Positions 54,455 through 63,628 of a stretch of 64,000 nt of DNA are shown piece by piece. The position numbers and the translations under genes are program-made. A model generated the notes under the pieces. That model ran no database searches and was not told the origin of the DNA. It saw only the letters and a list, made by a program, of their open reading frames with translations. Source of the stretch: an uncultured Lachnospiraceae bacterium (lineage in GTDB: Bacteria > Bacillota > Clostridia > Lachnospirales > Lachnospiraceae); NCBI GenBank assembly GCA_902779395.1, contig CACZBK010000016.1, positions 1 to 64,000 on the forward strand. The letters run 5' to 3'. Within the stretch, counting starts at the first letter, position 1. Each line of letters begins with the position of its first letter.

Positions 54455-54523
54455 TTGACGCGGGCAGATACATAAAGTATAATCACCTGCGTTGACACAA
54501 AGGGGTGCCCGGGCGGGTGCCCT
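54455..54523 (+). promoter_or_regulatory. dapL promoter and leader hairpin (element copy 2)
   Basis: TTGACG (54455-54460), 17 bases and TATAAT (54478-54483), then TGACACAAAGGGGTGCCC beginning ten bases after the -10 box. GGGGTGCCC (54502-54510) can pair with GGGTGCCCT (54515-54523) around a four-base loop, with three G-U pairs. TTTTGCGCTTTTT follows, so this copy could also work as a weak terminator. The core 18 bases equal those of the glnA leader. Confidence 0.75.
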
Positions 54524-54587
54524 TTTGCGCTTTTTGGGGCGGCACACGTACAGGCACCTTATATTTATATTCTCAGGAGGTGCAGCT

Positions 54588-55802
54588 ATGTTAAAGGCAA
54601 ATCAGGATTATCTTAAATTACCGGGAAGTTATCTTTTTTCAACGGTAGCAAAAAAACAGAGAGAGTTTCAGGAAAAAAATCCGGACAGAAGCGTGATACG
54701 CTTAAGTATAGGCGATGTGACCCAGCCGATAGCGCCTGTGATCATTGACGCCCTGCATCGTGCGGTCGATGAAATGGCTTCGCCGGCGGGCTTTCATGGT
54801 TATGCACCGGATCTGGGCTATGAATTCTTAAGAAAAGCCGTTTCCGAAAATGATTACAAAGCAAGAGGCTGTATCGTGGAGCCTGATGAAGTGTTCATAT
54901 CGGACGGGGCCAAGGGCGACTGCGGGAATATCCAGGAGATATTTGATAAGGACTGCAGGGTGGCTGTATGTGATCCGGTTTATCCGGTATATGTTGATAC
55001 CAACGTAATGGCCGGACGCACGGGTACCTATGATGAAAAGAGCGGTGTATGGTCCGATGTTATCTATATGCCCTGCCTGAAAGAGAATAACTTTGCGCCG
55101 CAGCTTCCGAAAGAAACGCCGGATCTGATATATCTGTGCTTTCCCAACAACCCTACCGGAGCAACGATCACAAAGAAACAGCTGCAGGAATGGGTGGACT
55201 ATGCAAATCGGAATAAAGCTATTATAATATATGATGCGGCGTATGAAGCATATATATCCGAAGACGACGTGCCTCACAGCATTTATGAGTGCGAAGGGGC
55301 AAGGAACTGCGCTATAGAGATACATTCATTTTCAAAGAATGCGGGCTTTACGGGACTGCGTCTTGGTTATACCGTGATACCCAAAGAGCTTGAAGCTGAC
55401 GGAGTAAAACTTCACGCACTGTGGGCGAGACGTCACGGTACCAAATATAACGGCGCACCGTATATCATCCAGCGGGCGGGCGAGGCTGTTTATTCCCCGG
55501 CCGGCAGGGAGCAGTTAAAGACACAGGTAGCGTATTACATGAAGAACGCCGCTTATATCAGAGAAGGCCTTAAGGAAGCGGGCTATAAGGTATCGGGAGG
55601 TGTGAATGCACCCTACATCTGGCTTGAGACTCCCGATAATATGAGCAGCTGGGATTTCTTTGACCTGCTTTTGGAGAAGGCAGGTGTGGTAGGTACTCCG
55701 GGTTCGGGTTTCGGACCTTCGGGTGAACATTATTTCCGCCTTACGGCATTCGGCAGCTATGAGAATACCGTGGCGGCGATCAAAAGGATAAAGGAGATGT
55801 GA
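54588..55802 (+). CDS. dapL: LL-diaminopimelate aminotransferase
   Basis: A PLP enzyme of 404 residues that makes LL-diaminopimelate directly from tetrahydrodipicolinate and glutamate. It has the DapL features RLSIGDVTQPI, FHGYAPDLGYEFLR, FPNNPTGATI, IIYDAAYEAYI and the PLP lysine in HSFSKNAGFTGLRLG. The ATG at 54588 has CAGGAGG at the right distance; the frame continues to a TTG at 54492 within the leader hairpin but has no site there. It is the first gene after the shared promoter element. Confidence 0.95.
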   Translation: MLKANQDYLKLPGSYLFSTVAKKQREFQEKNPDRSVIRLSIGDVTQPIAPVIIDALHRAVDEMASPAGFHGYAPDLGYEFLRKAVSENDYKARGCIVEPDEVFISDGAKGDCGNIQEIFDKDCRVAVCDPVYPVYVDTNVMAGRTGTYDEKSGVWSDVIYMPCLKENNFAPQLPKETPDLIYLCFPNNPTGATITKKQLQEWVDYANRNKAIIIYDAAYEAYISEDDVPHSIYECEGARNCAIEIHSFSKNAGFTGLRLGYTVIPKELEADGVKLHALWARRHGTKYNGAPYIIQRAGEAVYSPAGREQLKTQVAYYMKNAAYIREGLKEAGYKVSGGVNAPYIWLETPDNMSSWDFFDLLLEKAGVVGTPGSGFGPSGEHYFRLTAFGSYENTVAAIKRIKEM

Positions 55803-55803
55803 T

Positions 55804-56352
55804 ATGGCAAAAGCAGCAGTGTTTCTGGCAGACGGTTTTGAAGAAGTGGAAGCTATGGCTCCGATCGATATCTTAAGAAGGGGAGGAGTCGATGTCACTA
55901 CCGTATCTATCATGGGAAGGAAGGAAATACACGGTTCCCACGATATTGATGTAATGGCGGATGCCCTGATAGAAGATACGGATCTGGATAAGATGGATAT
56001 GCTGATACTGCCCGGCGGTAAGCTGGGAACTCAGAATGAGGAAGCCTGTGAAGCACTGAAGGCTAAAGTCAGGGAATTTGATGCCGCCGGCAAATATGTG
56101 GCTGCCATCTGCGCAGCTCCCACCATATTCGGGCACATGGGCATCTTAAACGGTAAGAAAGCTACATGTTACGGTGGCATGGAAGGAGAGCTTAAAGGCG
56201 CCTTTGCCTGCACCGATCCCGTGGTTGTTGACGGACATATCATCACATCGCGCGGCATGGGAACTTCCGTAGCCTTCGGGCTTAAGCTTTTAGAGATATT
56301 CACCGATAAGGCCACTGCGGATAAGATGGCGGCAACCGTCATGGTGCCGTAA
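55804..56352 (+). CDS. DJ-1/PfpI/ThiJ family protein
   Basis: The 182-residue protein shows the DJ-1 pattern: FLADGFEEVEAMAPIDILRR with the conserved Glu, ILPGGKLG and the nucleophilic Cys in AAICAAPTIFG. Members act as deglycases, chaperones or redox sensors. It begins two bases after the dapL stop, so it belongs to the dapL operon. No His typical of a Cys-His-Glu triad is evident right after the Cys. Confidence 0.9.
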   Translation: MAKAAVFLADGFEEVEAMAPIDILRRGGVDVTTVSIMGRKEIHGSHDIDVMADALIEDTDLDKMDMLILPGGKLGTQNEEACEALKAKVREFDAAGKYVAAICAAPTIFGHMGILNGKKATCYGGMEGELKGAFACTDPVVVDGHIITSRGMGTSVAFGLKLLEIFTDKATADKMAATVMVP

Positions 56353-56418
56353 AGCTTTTTGAAAAAAGACCGGAGAGGACAGGATATGTGTGTATCCTGA
56401 GCGGATCGGAGCCTGAAG

Positions 56419-56949
56419 ATGAAGGAACGGGATAAAGGGATAATTCTTAAGACAGCACGCTGTTATATCCGCGAGATCACGCCCGAAGACGTGCCGGCAG
56501 AGTTTGAATTATATAACAGTCCCCATATGACGGACTATATTGAACCGCTCTGGGATATCGAGGAAGAGACAGAGTACCAGAGGCAGTACATGGAAAACAT
56601 ATACGGGGAATATGGGTACGGCATGTGGGCTGTCTTTGATAAAATGACAGACAGGCTTATCGGAGAAGCGGGGCTTGAGCACCGCACGGATACCGACAGG
56701 GAGAAATTCCCCTATGACTGGATGTTTGATGAAAAATGTGATGAGCTGGGGTTCTGTTTCGCGGAGGATCTGTGGGGACAGGGTTACTGTACCGAAGTCT
56801 GCCGTGCCATAATAAAATACGGGACAGACACGCTGGGACATAACTGTTTCTTTGCAAGGGCAGAGAAGGAAAACGCTGCATCGGTAAGAGTACTGGAAAA
56901 GCTGGGATTTAAACATTATGAAGGGATCTATTACAGACTGATGATCTGA
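56419..56949 (+). CDS. RimJ/RimL-like GNAT acetyltransferase
   Basis: The 176-residue protein has RCYIREITPEDVPAEFELY at the start (described as the RimJ/L N-terminal pattern) and the acetyl-CoA-binding stretch ELGFCFAEDLWGQGYCTEVCRAI. The end ENAASVRVLEKLGFKHYE is also typical. Targets can be ribosomal proteins, drugs or small metabolites. A GGAG site lies eight bases upstream. It precedes the ABC exporter genes by two bases. Confidence 0.85.
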   Translation: MKERDKGIILKTARCYIREITPEDVPAEFELYNSPHMTDYIEPLWDIEEETEYQRQYMENIYGEYGYGMWAVFDKMTDRLIGEAGLEHRTDTDREKFPYDWMFDEKCDELGFCFAEDLWGQGYCTEVCRAIIKYGTDTLGHNCFFARAEKENAASVRVLEKLGFKHYEGIYYRLMI

Positions 56950-56951
56950 TC

Positions 56952-58682
56952 ATGAAAAATCTTTGGAAATATATTGGTTCATATAAAAAAGAATGTGTGC
57001 TGGGGCCTCTGTTTAAATTACTGGAGGCCTCATTTGAGTTGTTCATACCGCTTCTGGTAAAACAGATAATCGATGTGGGTATACCAAACGGCGATACCGC
57101 ATTTATCATACAGCGTGTGCTTATCATGGCGGCTCTTACCTTTATAGGCATGGTGTGCTCGCTTACGGCGCAGTTCTTTTCGGCAAAGGCTGCGACGGGC
57201 TTTTCAGCCCGGGTAAAATCCGCAGTATTTTCCCATATACAGACGCTTTCACATACAGAGCTCGATAAGACGGGTATATCCACTCTGATAACACGTCTTA
57301 CCAGCGATATAAATACGCTGCAGGGCGGAGTAAACATGAGCCTGCGTCTGTTCCTGCGTTCACCATTCATAGTGCTGGGCGCAGTATTTATGGCATTTAC
57401 CATAGACGTAAAGAGTGCTCTTATTTTTGTTGTGACCGTGCTGGCGCTGTCGATAGTTGTATACGGTATCATGCTGATCACCGTACCCATGCATAAAAAA
57501 GTGCAGGGAGATCTTGATAAGGTTACAGGTGCTGCACGTGCAAATATAAGCGGTGTGCGTGTGATAAGAGCCTTCGGTCTGGAAGATAAGGAGCAGGAAC
57601 ACTTCAGCAGATCAAACGATACGCTGGTACATATGCAGATACTGGCCGGCAAGATATCGGCATTGTTAAATCCCGTAACTTTTGTACTGATAAATCTGGG
57701 CCTGTGTGTATTGATACACCAGGGTGCCATTGCTGTTGATACCGGCAGGTTAAGCCGCGGTGATGTGGTGGCGCTGGTCAATTATATGTCTCAGATACTG
57801 GTGGAACTTATCAAGCTGGCTAATCTGATAGTGCAGCTCTCACGTGCGCTGGCCTGCGGAAGCCGCATATCTTCTGTCATGGATATCAGCTCTTCCATGA
57901 AGGACGGGGATAAGGAATATAAGAATACCGCGGGATCTGCAGCGATAGAATTTAAGGGAGTGTCTTTCAGGTACGCAGATGCATCGGAAGATTCGGTTAA
58001 GGATATCAGCTTTAAGCTTCCTGCGGGAGCCACCCTGGGTGTGATCGGAGGTACAGGCTCGGGTAAGAGCAGCGTGATCAATCTGATCCCTCGTTTTTAT
58101 GATGTTACGAAAGGCAGCGTGCTGATAGACGGTACGGATATTAAGGAGTACAGCCTGAATTCGCTTCGCGGCCGTATAGCTGTAGTCCCGCAGAAGAGCG
58201 TACTCTTTTCCGGCAGTATAAGGGAAAATATGCTCTGGGGTCGTAAGGATGCGACAGATGCCGATATCGAAGAGGCACTTAAACAGGCACAGGGATATGA
58301 TTTCGTAATGGAAAAGGAAGGCGGCCTGGACTATATGGTGAATAAAGGCGGCAATAACTTTTCCGGCGGGCAGAAGCAGCGTCTGGCAATTGCCAGGGCA
58401 CTGGTAAGAAAGCCTGCGATACTTATACTTGACGATTCCACATCGGCGCTCGATTATGCAACGGATGCAGCGCTGCGAAAAGCCATAAAGGAAATGAAAG
58501 ATGCGCCTACCACCGTGATAGTTTCACAGCGCAGCGCTTCGATCATGCATGCGGACATGATACTTGTACTGGATGACGGGCATGTAGTGGGGCTGGGGCG
58601 CCATGAAGAGCTTCTTAAGGATTGTGAGGTTTACCGCGAGATCTACAACAGCCAGTTTGGAGGTGATGACAATGCGCTTTGA
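56952..58682 (+). CDS. ABC exporter half-transporter, degenerate-site subunit
   Basis: A 576-residue type IV (formerly type I) ABC exporter with six membrane helices and a C-terminal ATPase: Walker A GGTGSGKSS, signature FSGGQKQRLAIARAL and Walker B LILDDSTSALD. The residue after Walker B is Asp instead of the catalytic Glu, the mark of the inactive ATP site in heterodimeric exporters such as BmrCD and TM287/288. Its stop lies 11 bases inside the following exporter gene. Substrate unknown. Confidence 0.92.
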   Translation: MKNLWKYIGSYKKECVLGPLFKLLEASFELFIPLLVKQIIDVGIPNGDTAFIIQRVLIMAALTFIGMVCSLTAQFFSAKAATGFSARVKSAVFSHIQTLSHTELDKTGISTLITRLTSDINTLQGGVNMSLRLFLRSPFIVLGAVFMAFTIDVKSALIFVVTVLALSIVVYGIMLITVPMHKKVQGDLDKVTGAARANISGVRVIRAFGLEDKEQEHFSRSNDTLVHMQILAGKISALLNPVTFVLINLGLCVLIHQGAIAVDTGRLSRGDVVALVNYMSQILVELIKLANLIVQLSRALACGSRISSVMDISSSMKDGDKEYKNTAGSAAIEFKGVSFRYADASEDSVKDISFKLPAGATLGVIGGTGSGKSSVINLIPRFYDVTKGSVLIDGTDIKEYSLNSLRGRIAVVPQKSVLFSGSIRENMLWGRKDATDADIEEALKQAQGYDFVMEKEGGLDYMVNKGGNNFSGGQKQRLAIARALVRKPAILILDDSTSALDYATDAALRKAIKEMKDAPTTVIVSQRSASIMHADMILVLDDGHVVGLGRHEELLKDCEVYREIYNSQFGGDDNAL

Positions 58683-60411
58683 TAAAAAGGTCATACGACG
58701 CATATTGCATTATCTTAAACCATACTGGTTCTTTATGTTGTGCTCGCTTATATTTGCGGCAGTATCATCACTTCTGGCCCTGTATCTGCCGGTGCTTACC
58801 GGGCAGGCGGTAGATATAGTCATCGGAAAAGGGCAGGTTGATATGGGTGCCATAAAGAGTGTTATCTTTAAGATGCTCTGTATCATAGGGATATCAGCTC
58901 TGGGGCAGTGGATCATGAATGCATGCAATAACCATGTGGCATATTGCAGCGTGCGTGATATAAGGCACAGCGCGTTTGAGAGGCTGCAGAAGCTCCCGCT
59001 TTCGTACATGGATTCACATCCTACCGGGGATATTCTAAGCCGCATGATAGCGGATGTCGATACTTTTGCGGACGGACTGCTCATGGGCTTTACGCAGTTC
59101 TTTACAGGCATACTTACGATCATAGGCACACTGATACTTATGGTATCCATTCATAAATGGGTCGCACTGGTGGTCATACTGCTCACGCCGCTGTCCTTAT
59201 TTGTTGCGGCGTTCATAGCAAAGAATACATCCAGCTTCTTCAAACAGCAGTCCGTTACAAAAGGGGTGCAGACCACCATCATCGACGAGATGATAGGAAA
59301 CGAAAAGCTGGTGAAGGCCTTTTCGCATGAAGCCGAAGCAGAGGCTGTTTTTAATGAGAATAACGCAGAACTTGAGAAGATATCCTTAAAAGCGGTATTC
59401 TTTTCATCACTTACAAATCCCAGCACGCGTTTTGTGAACAATCTGATCTATGCGCTGGTGGCCCTGGCAGGCGGCATAGCTGTTATACGGGGGCACATGA
59501 GTGTGGGTAATCTCACGGCATTTCTAAGCTATGCGAACCAGTATACCAAGCCGTTCAACGAGATCTCCGGTGTGGTGACAGAGCTTCAGAATGCGATCAC
59601 CTGTGCGGGCAGGGTATTTGAACTGATAGATGAAGAGGCACATACGCCCGATAAGGAAGATGCGCTAAGGCTTGAATCTGCAAAGGGCGGCCTGGATATA
59701 AAGAATGTAAGCTTCTCTTATGTTAAGGATAAGCAGCTTCTGCATGATCTTAACCTGAAAGTCAGACCGGGCCAGAGGATCGCCATTGTAGGACCCACCG
59801 GATGCGGAAAGACCACACTGATCAATCTGCTGATGCGTTTTTATGATGTTGATAAGGGGAGTATCCTGGTTGACGGAAATGATATCAGGGATTATACCAG
59901 ACATTCATTGAGGGAAAACTACGGTATGGTGCTGCAGGAGACCTGGCTTAAACCCGGTACCATAAGAGACAATATAACCCTTGGAAAGCCGGATGCCACG
60001 GATGAAGAGGTGATAGCGGCGGCAAAGAACTCGCATGCACACAGCTTTATCATGCAGCTGCCCAGGCAATATGATACCGTGATAGGTGAGGACGGAGGAC
60101 AGCTCTCACAGGGGCAGAAGCAGCTTATCTGCATAAGCCGTATCATGCTTTCGCTCCCGCCCATGCTGATACTCGATGAGGCGACCAGCTCCATCGATAC
60201 CCGTACGGAACTGAAGATACAGGATGCTTTTGCAAGGATGATGAAGGGCAGGACCAGTTTCATCGTGGCACACAGGCTCTCTACGATAAAAGAGGCTGAT
60301 ATCATTCTTGTCATGAAGGATGGAAACATAATCGAGCAGGGCGATCATAAGAGGCTGCTTTTGGCAGGAGGATTTTATTCAAAGCTGTACAGAAGCCAGT
60401 ACGAGATGTAG
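58672..60411 (+). CDS. ABC exporter half-transporter, catalytic subunit
   Basis: A 579-residue exporter with six helices and a nucleotide-binding domain: Walker A GPTGCGKTT, a changed signature LSQGQKQ, and Walker B LILDEATSSID with the catalytic Glu. The altered signature and the partner's Asp together give one dead and one working ATP site. The ATG at 58672 is eight bases after TTTGGAGG; upstream frame residues back to 58603 lie within the first gene and are not used. Confidence 0.92.
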   Translation: MRFDKKVIRRILHYLKPYWFFMLCSLIFAAVSSLLALYLPVLTGQAVDIVIGKGQVDMGAIKSVIFKMLCIIGISALGQWIMNACNNHVAYCSVRDIRHSAFERLQKLPLSYMDSHPTGDILSRMIADVDTFADGLLMGFTQFFTGILTIIGTLILMVSIHKWVALVVILLTPLSLFVAAFIAKNTSSFFKQQSVTKGVQTTIIDEMIGNEKLVKAFSHEAEAEAVFNENNAELEKISLKAVFFSSLTNPSTRFVNNLIYALVALAGGIAVIRGHMSVGNLTAFLSYANQYTKPFNEISGVVTELQNAITCAGRVFELIDEEAHTPDKEDALRLESAKGGLDIKNVSFSYVKDKQLLHDLNLKVRPGQRIAIVGPTGCGKTTLINLLMRFYDVDKGSILVDGNDIRDYTRHSLRENYGMVLQETWLKPGTIRDNITLGKPDATDEEVIAAAKNSHAHSFIMQLPRQYDTVIGEDGGQLSQGQKQLICISRIMLSLPPMLILDEATSSIDTRTELKIQDAFARMMKGRTSFIVAHRLSTIKEADIILVMKDGNIIEQGDHKRLLLAGGFYSKLYRSQYEM

Positions 60412-60443
60412 AGGGCTCATAATTCACGATGCCCTGTCTGTAT

Positions 60444-61103
60444 TTAATGCAGTATCTGTGCGAAAGTCACATAGAACACCTCACAGGAGCCGCCGCCGGT
60501 ATCTGTGCGGGTGGTGCTGGAATTCCAGGAAAAAGTCTTTCCGCCGGATGCTGTACCGCTTATGTTTACGAGATATCCTTTAAGGTGAACATGATCTCCC
60601 TTTCGGATCTTTTTGATGGTATTTTTAACTGAATTGTCGGCAGCTATGATATGGTTGTTGGCTGACTGCAGGGATATGGAAGTCGCAGCATCCATGCCTT
60701 TTAATGCTACAGGCGCTATCTCTTCATAAGAATCGGCTGACCAGTGATACCAGCGGTTCGACTGTCCCCAGTGGAAATCTATAACTTCGTTGTAAGCGGC
60801 TACGCTCCCCCAGGCCAGCGCCAGATCCCGCGGAGCCAGCTTTCCGCCTATATCCGTTTCCGGATAATCCTTTGTGTGTATTACCAGAGCTTCGATATCA
60901 TAAGCATAATCATAATCTATGCTCAGCTTCCATTCACCTATTGTGCGGTCGATATGTCCTTTTTCCGCAGTCTGCACAGGTTCGCCTATCCCGGCTACAG
61001 CACGCCTGCGGCCGCTTTTGTAAACAAAAAAGGCGGCTGTGAGGGCAAGGGCTATCAGGACTATATACGGGATGACCGATCTTTGTCTTCTTTGATAATC
61101 CAT
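60444..61103 (-). CDS. Membrane-anchored protein of unknown function
   Basis: The 219-residue protein starts with a membrane anchor (about 11-27), then an extracytoplasmic domain rich in Trp, Tyr and Asp. Recognisable stretches are FHWGQSNRWYHWSADSYEEI, GDHVHLKGYLVNISG and DTGGGSCEVFYVT. I recall similar secreted proteins with no assigned function in other bacteria, but not a name. It has a weak ribosome-binding site, is convergent with the exporter and divergent from the acyltransferase gene. Confidence 0.65.
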   Translation of the reverse strand: MDYQRRQRSVIPYIVLIALALTAAFFVYKSGRRRAVAGIGEPVQTAEKGHIDRTIGEWKLSIDYDYAYDIEALVIHTKDYPETDIGGKLAPRDLALAWGSVAAYNEVIDFHWGQSNRWYHWSADSYEEIAPVALKGMDAATSISLQSANNHIIAADNSVKNTIKKIRKGDHVHLKGYLVNISGTASGGKTFSWNSSTTRTDTGGGSCEVFYVTFAQILH

Positions 61104-61187
61104 ATCAAGATAATACAGTATAAACCGGAAAAAGTCACGTATAAGATGTTTGAAAAGAGCAGGGTATTATGATAACATAAAACAGTT

Positions 61188-62171
61188 ATGGCAGTGAACG
61201 ATAGCGTGAAGGAAAACCGGGGGCTGGATGAAGCGATAGCAGGAATGAATAACATGAGGGGGCTTATGGCCTTATGGATCGTTCTTGGTCATCTTGGGAT
61301 GAACATGAACATGGAAAACAGGGCATTTCTTCTTATGCAGCGCTTTGATCTGGCTATCGTCGGGGTTTTCTTTTTCCTTTCGGGATATGGCCTTGAAAAG
61401 AGCTTTCGGAATAAAAAGGATTATCTAAGGAGCATAGTGATAAAAAAGATACCACGGCTTTTTATCATGACGATTGTCCAGTATTTTCTGACTATCGGCT
61501 GTTTTCTTTTATTCCATTATCGCTATGAGGGGGAGGGACTGATATCCGAGTACATTAAGAGTCTTAACTGGTATATGTGGGAACTCGCTGTATTGTATCT
61601 GGTCTTCTTTATCTCTCATATGTTATTTAAGAATGTAAAAGCTTTTTATCTTGCAGGGATACTTTCTGCAGCATTGATGATAACCGTGTTTTTGGTACAG
61701 GGGCCGTATGCAGGCTGTTTTTCCGGAATGGCATTTCCGGCCGGTATGATCATCTGCGGGATAAAGAAAAAAGCTGAAGAGTTTATTGATGCCTCATATA
61801 TACGCAGCTTTTTGATAGTACTGTCATTACTGATCATCTCCGGTCTGCTTGTTTTCCTGCCGCAGAGCAGCTTTGTTGCGCTGATCTGGAAAAATCTGTT
61901 TTCTGTGGTGTTTGCTCTTTTTGCGGCGCTTATTTTTCTGAAAACGGATATCCGTTCCCGCATATTGCGCTTTCTTGCAGCCATGTCACCGGAAATATAT
62001 CTGTATCAGTTTACGGCGGCAGGTCTGGTATCACTGATCCTCTACAGAAGGAATGATCTGAACAGAGGTCTGGTATTTGCAGCCTGTTCGTTTGTGCTTA
62101 CCTTTGTTATGGCGCTTGCGGTCTATGCCATAAGAACAGTGATAGAAAAGCAGTTTCATAAAAGCCGGTAA
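61188..62171 (+). CDS. Acyltransferase 3 family membrane protein
   Basis: The 327-residue protein has ten hydrophobic helices and the family start NMRGLMALWIVLGHLGM with the catalytic-type His, and an FFFLSGYGLEKSF loop. It is followed by an acyl carrier protein, a dehydratase and a reductase, so it is a candidate for the final acyl transfer of that module. The ribosome-binding site is weak and the start is not certain. Confidence 0.82.
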   Translation: MAVNDSVKENRGLDEAIAGMNNMRGLMALWIVLGHLGMNMNMENRAFLLMQRFDLAIVGVFFFLSGYGLEKSFRNKKDYLRSIVIKKIPRLFIMTIVQYFLTIGCFLLFHYRYEGEGLISEYIKSLNWYMWELAVLYLVFFISHMLFKNVKAFYLAGILSAALMITVFLVQGPYAGCFSGMAFPAGMIICGIKKKAEEFIDASYIRSFLIVLSLLIISGLLVFLPQSSFVALIWKNLFSVVFALFAALIFLKTDIRSRILRFLAAMSPEIYLYQFTAAGLVSLILYRRNDLNRGLVFAACSFVLTFVMALAVYAIRTVIEKQFHKSR

Positions 62172-62250
62172 GGGCAGTGCTTGCCATAAATAATCAAGTA
62201 TGATATATTGCGTGCTAAAGCAATGAACTACTATCAGACGGAGGAGAAAA

Positions 62251-62496
62251 ATGAGCAGAACAGAGATACTTGAGAAAGTAAATGAAGTGTTCAGGGAAGT
62301 ATTTGAAGATGACGATATAGTGGTCACGGAAAGTACCACAGCAAATGATATCGAGGACTGGGACAGTCTGATGCATATCACACTGATAAGCGAGATAGAA
62401 GCTGCATTCGGTTTCCGCTTTGCCATGAAGGATGTGGTGGGAATGAAGGATGTAGGAGAGATGCTCACCATAATAGAGGCTAATGCGGCAAAATGA
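62251..62496 (+). CDS. Acyl carrier protein
   Basis: The 81-residue carrier has the phosphopantetheine Ser in DIEDWDSLMHITLI, with WDS instead of the DSL of fatty-acid ACP. This form is common in ACPs of polysaccharide and FkbH-linked clusters. A GGAGGAG site precedes the ATG. The next ATG overlaps its stop by four bases, so the module is translated together. Confidence 0.93.
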   Translation: MSRTEILEKVNEVFREVFEDDDIVVTESTTANDIEDWDSLMHITLISEIEAAFGFRFAMKDVVGMKDVGEMLTIIEANAAK

Positions 62497-62909
62497 AACA
62501 CTACAGTTTTGAAGAACTGAAGGTAGGTGTAAGTGAGAGCTTTAAGGTGACTGTTACCGAAGAAATGATCGATGCCTTCAGGAAGATGAGCGGAGATGAA
62601 AATCCTCTTCACTGTGATGAAGAATATGCGGAAAAATGCGGCTTTGCGGGCAGAGTTGTGTATGGGATGCTCACGGCTTCATTTTTTTCAACGCTTGCGG
62701 GGGTGTATCTGCCGGGGGAACGCTGTCTTCTGCAGGAAGTAAACAGCCGTTTCAGGGCACCGGTATATGCGGGGGATGAGCTTACTGTAGAAGGAAGCGT
62801 AAAAGAGCGGCATGAAGGCTTTAAACGTATTCGCATTTTGGCAACAATACGCAATCAGGATGGAAAGAAGGTTTCATCGGCAGAGATATGGGCAGGTGTT
62901 CGTGAATGA
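62493..62909 (+). CDS. MaoC-like (R)-hydratase/dehydratase
   Basis: A hot-dog fold protein of 138 residues with the MaoC motif MSGDENPLHCDEEYAEKCGF (Asp and His of the active site) and GRVVYGMLTASFFSTL. It adds water to or removes it from acyl thioesters, probably on the neighbouring ACP. It overlaps the ACP and SDR genes at both ends (ATGA type overlaps). Confidence 0.92.
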   Translation: MKHYSFEELKVGVSESFKVTVTEEMIDAFRKMSGDENPLHCDEEYAEKCGFAGRVVYGMLTASFFSTLAGVYLPGERCLLQEVNSRFRAPVYAGDELTVEGSVKERHEGFKRIRILATIRNQDGKKVSSAEIWAGVRE

Positions 62910-63628
62910 AAGATATACTCATGATAGGTGCATCTTCGGATGCGGGGACCGGGATCTTAAAGCATCTATGCGATAATGATAAGGAACTGCGTATTTTTGC
63001 ACATTACAACAGGTCCGATGAAAAGATCAGCGCTCTTTCAAAAGCATATCCCGAAACAGATTTCATCACATACGGATACGATCTTACGGATTGCCGGAAT
63101 ACACAGAAGATGGCAGAGAAACTGCTGGCGGATGGATGTGTACCTTCGGCATTTATCTATCTGCCTGCACCGCCTTTTTCCTATATGCGGATAAAGGAGT
63201 TTGAGGCAGGAGCTTTAAAGGATTCACTCAGTGTAGGGGCTGAAAGTTTTCTTATCCTGTGCAGGTCATTTCTGCCTGTCATGAAAAAGAACGGGGGAAA
63301 TGTCATGGTAATGCTGACAGCTTATGTGGCAGATGAACTTCCCCCGAAGTTTATGACCGATTATATCGTAGGAAAGTATGCGCTGCTGGGAGCGATGAAA
63401 ACGGCAGCAGCCGAATACGGGTCCGATAAGCTGAAGATCAATGCACTCGCGCCTGATATGATGGATACGCATTTTCTTGATAATATAGATCCGCGGATAA
63501 AGGAAATGAACGCAGTTAATGCTCCGGCCGGCAGGCTCCTTGAACCGGCTGATCTGCTGCCGGCGGTGGATGAATTATTATCTCCGGATCTTAAGGAAAA
63601 CGGACTTATCCGCAGAGTGAGTCTTTAA
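62906..63628 (+). CDS. SDR oxidoreductase of the acyl module
   Basis: The 240-residue protein has an N-terminal ILMIGASSDAGTGILKHL cofactor site and the Tyr/Lys region YIVGKYALLGAMKTAAAEYG, but the expected catalytic Ser region reads VMVMLTAYVADE, with Thr in place of Ser. It could reduce a 3-oxoacyl group on the ACP. The start overlaps the MaoC stop by four bases. Its end overlaps the convergent FkbH-like gene by four bases. Confidence 0.85.
   Translation: MKDILMIGASSDAGTGILKHLCDNDKELRIFAHYNRSDEKISALSKAYPETDFITYGYDLTDCRNTQKMAEKLLADGCVPSAFIYLPAPPFSYMRIKEFEAGALKDSLSVGAESFLILCRSFLPVMKKNGGNVMVMLTAYVADELPPKFMTDYIVGKYALLGAMKTAAAEYGSDKLKINALAPDMMDTHFLDNIDPRIKEMNAVNAPAGRLLEPADLLPAVDELLSPDLKENGLIRRVSL

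Noticed and set aside
56909..57781. Long reverse-strand open frame of 290 codons over the ABC exporter
   Set aside because: The forward strand encodes an exporter with complete motifs; the reverse frame is rich in Ser, Thr and Arg and has no recognisable domain.
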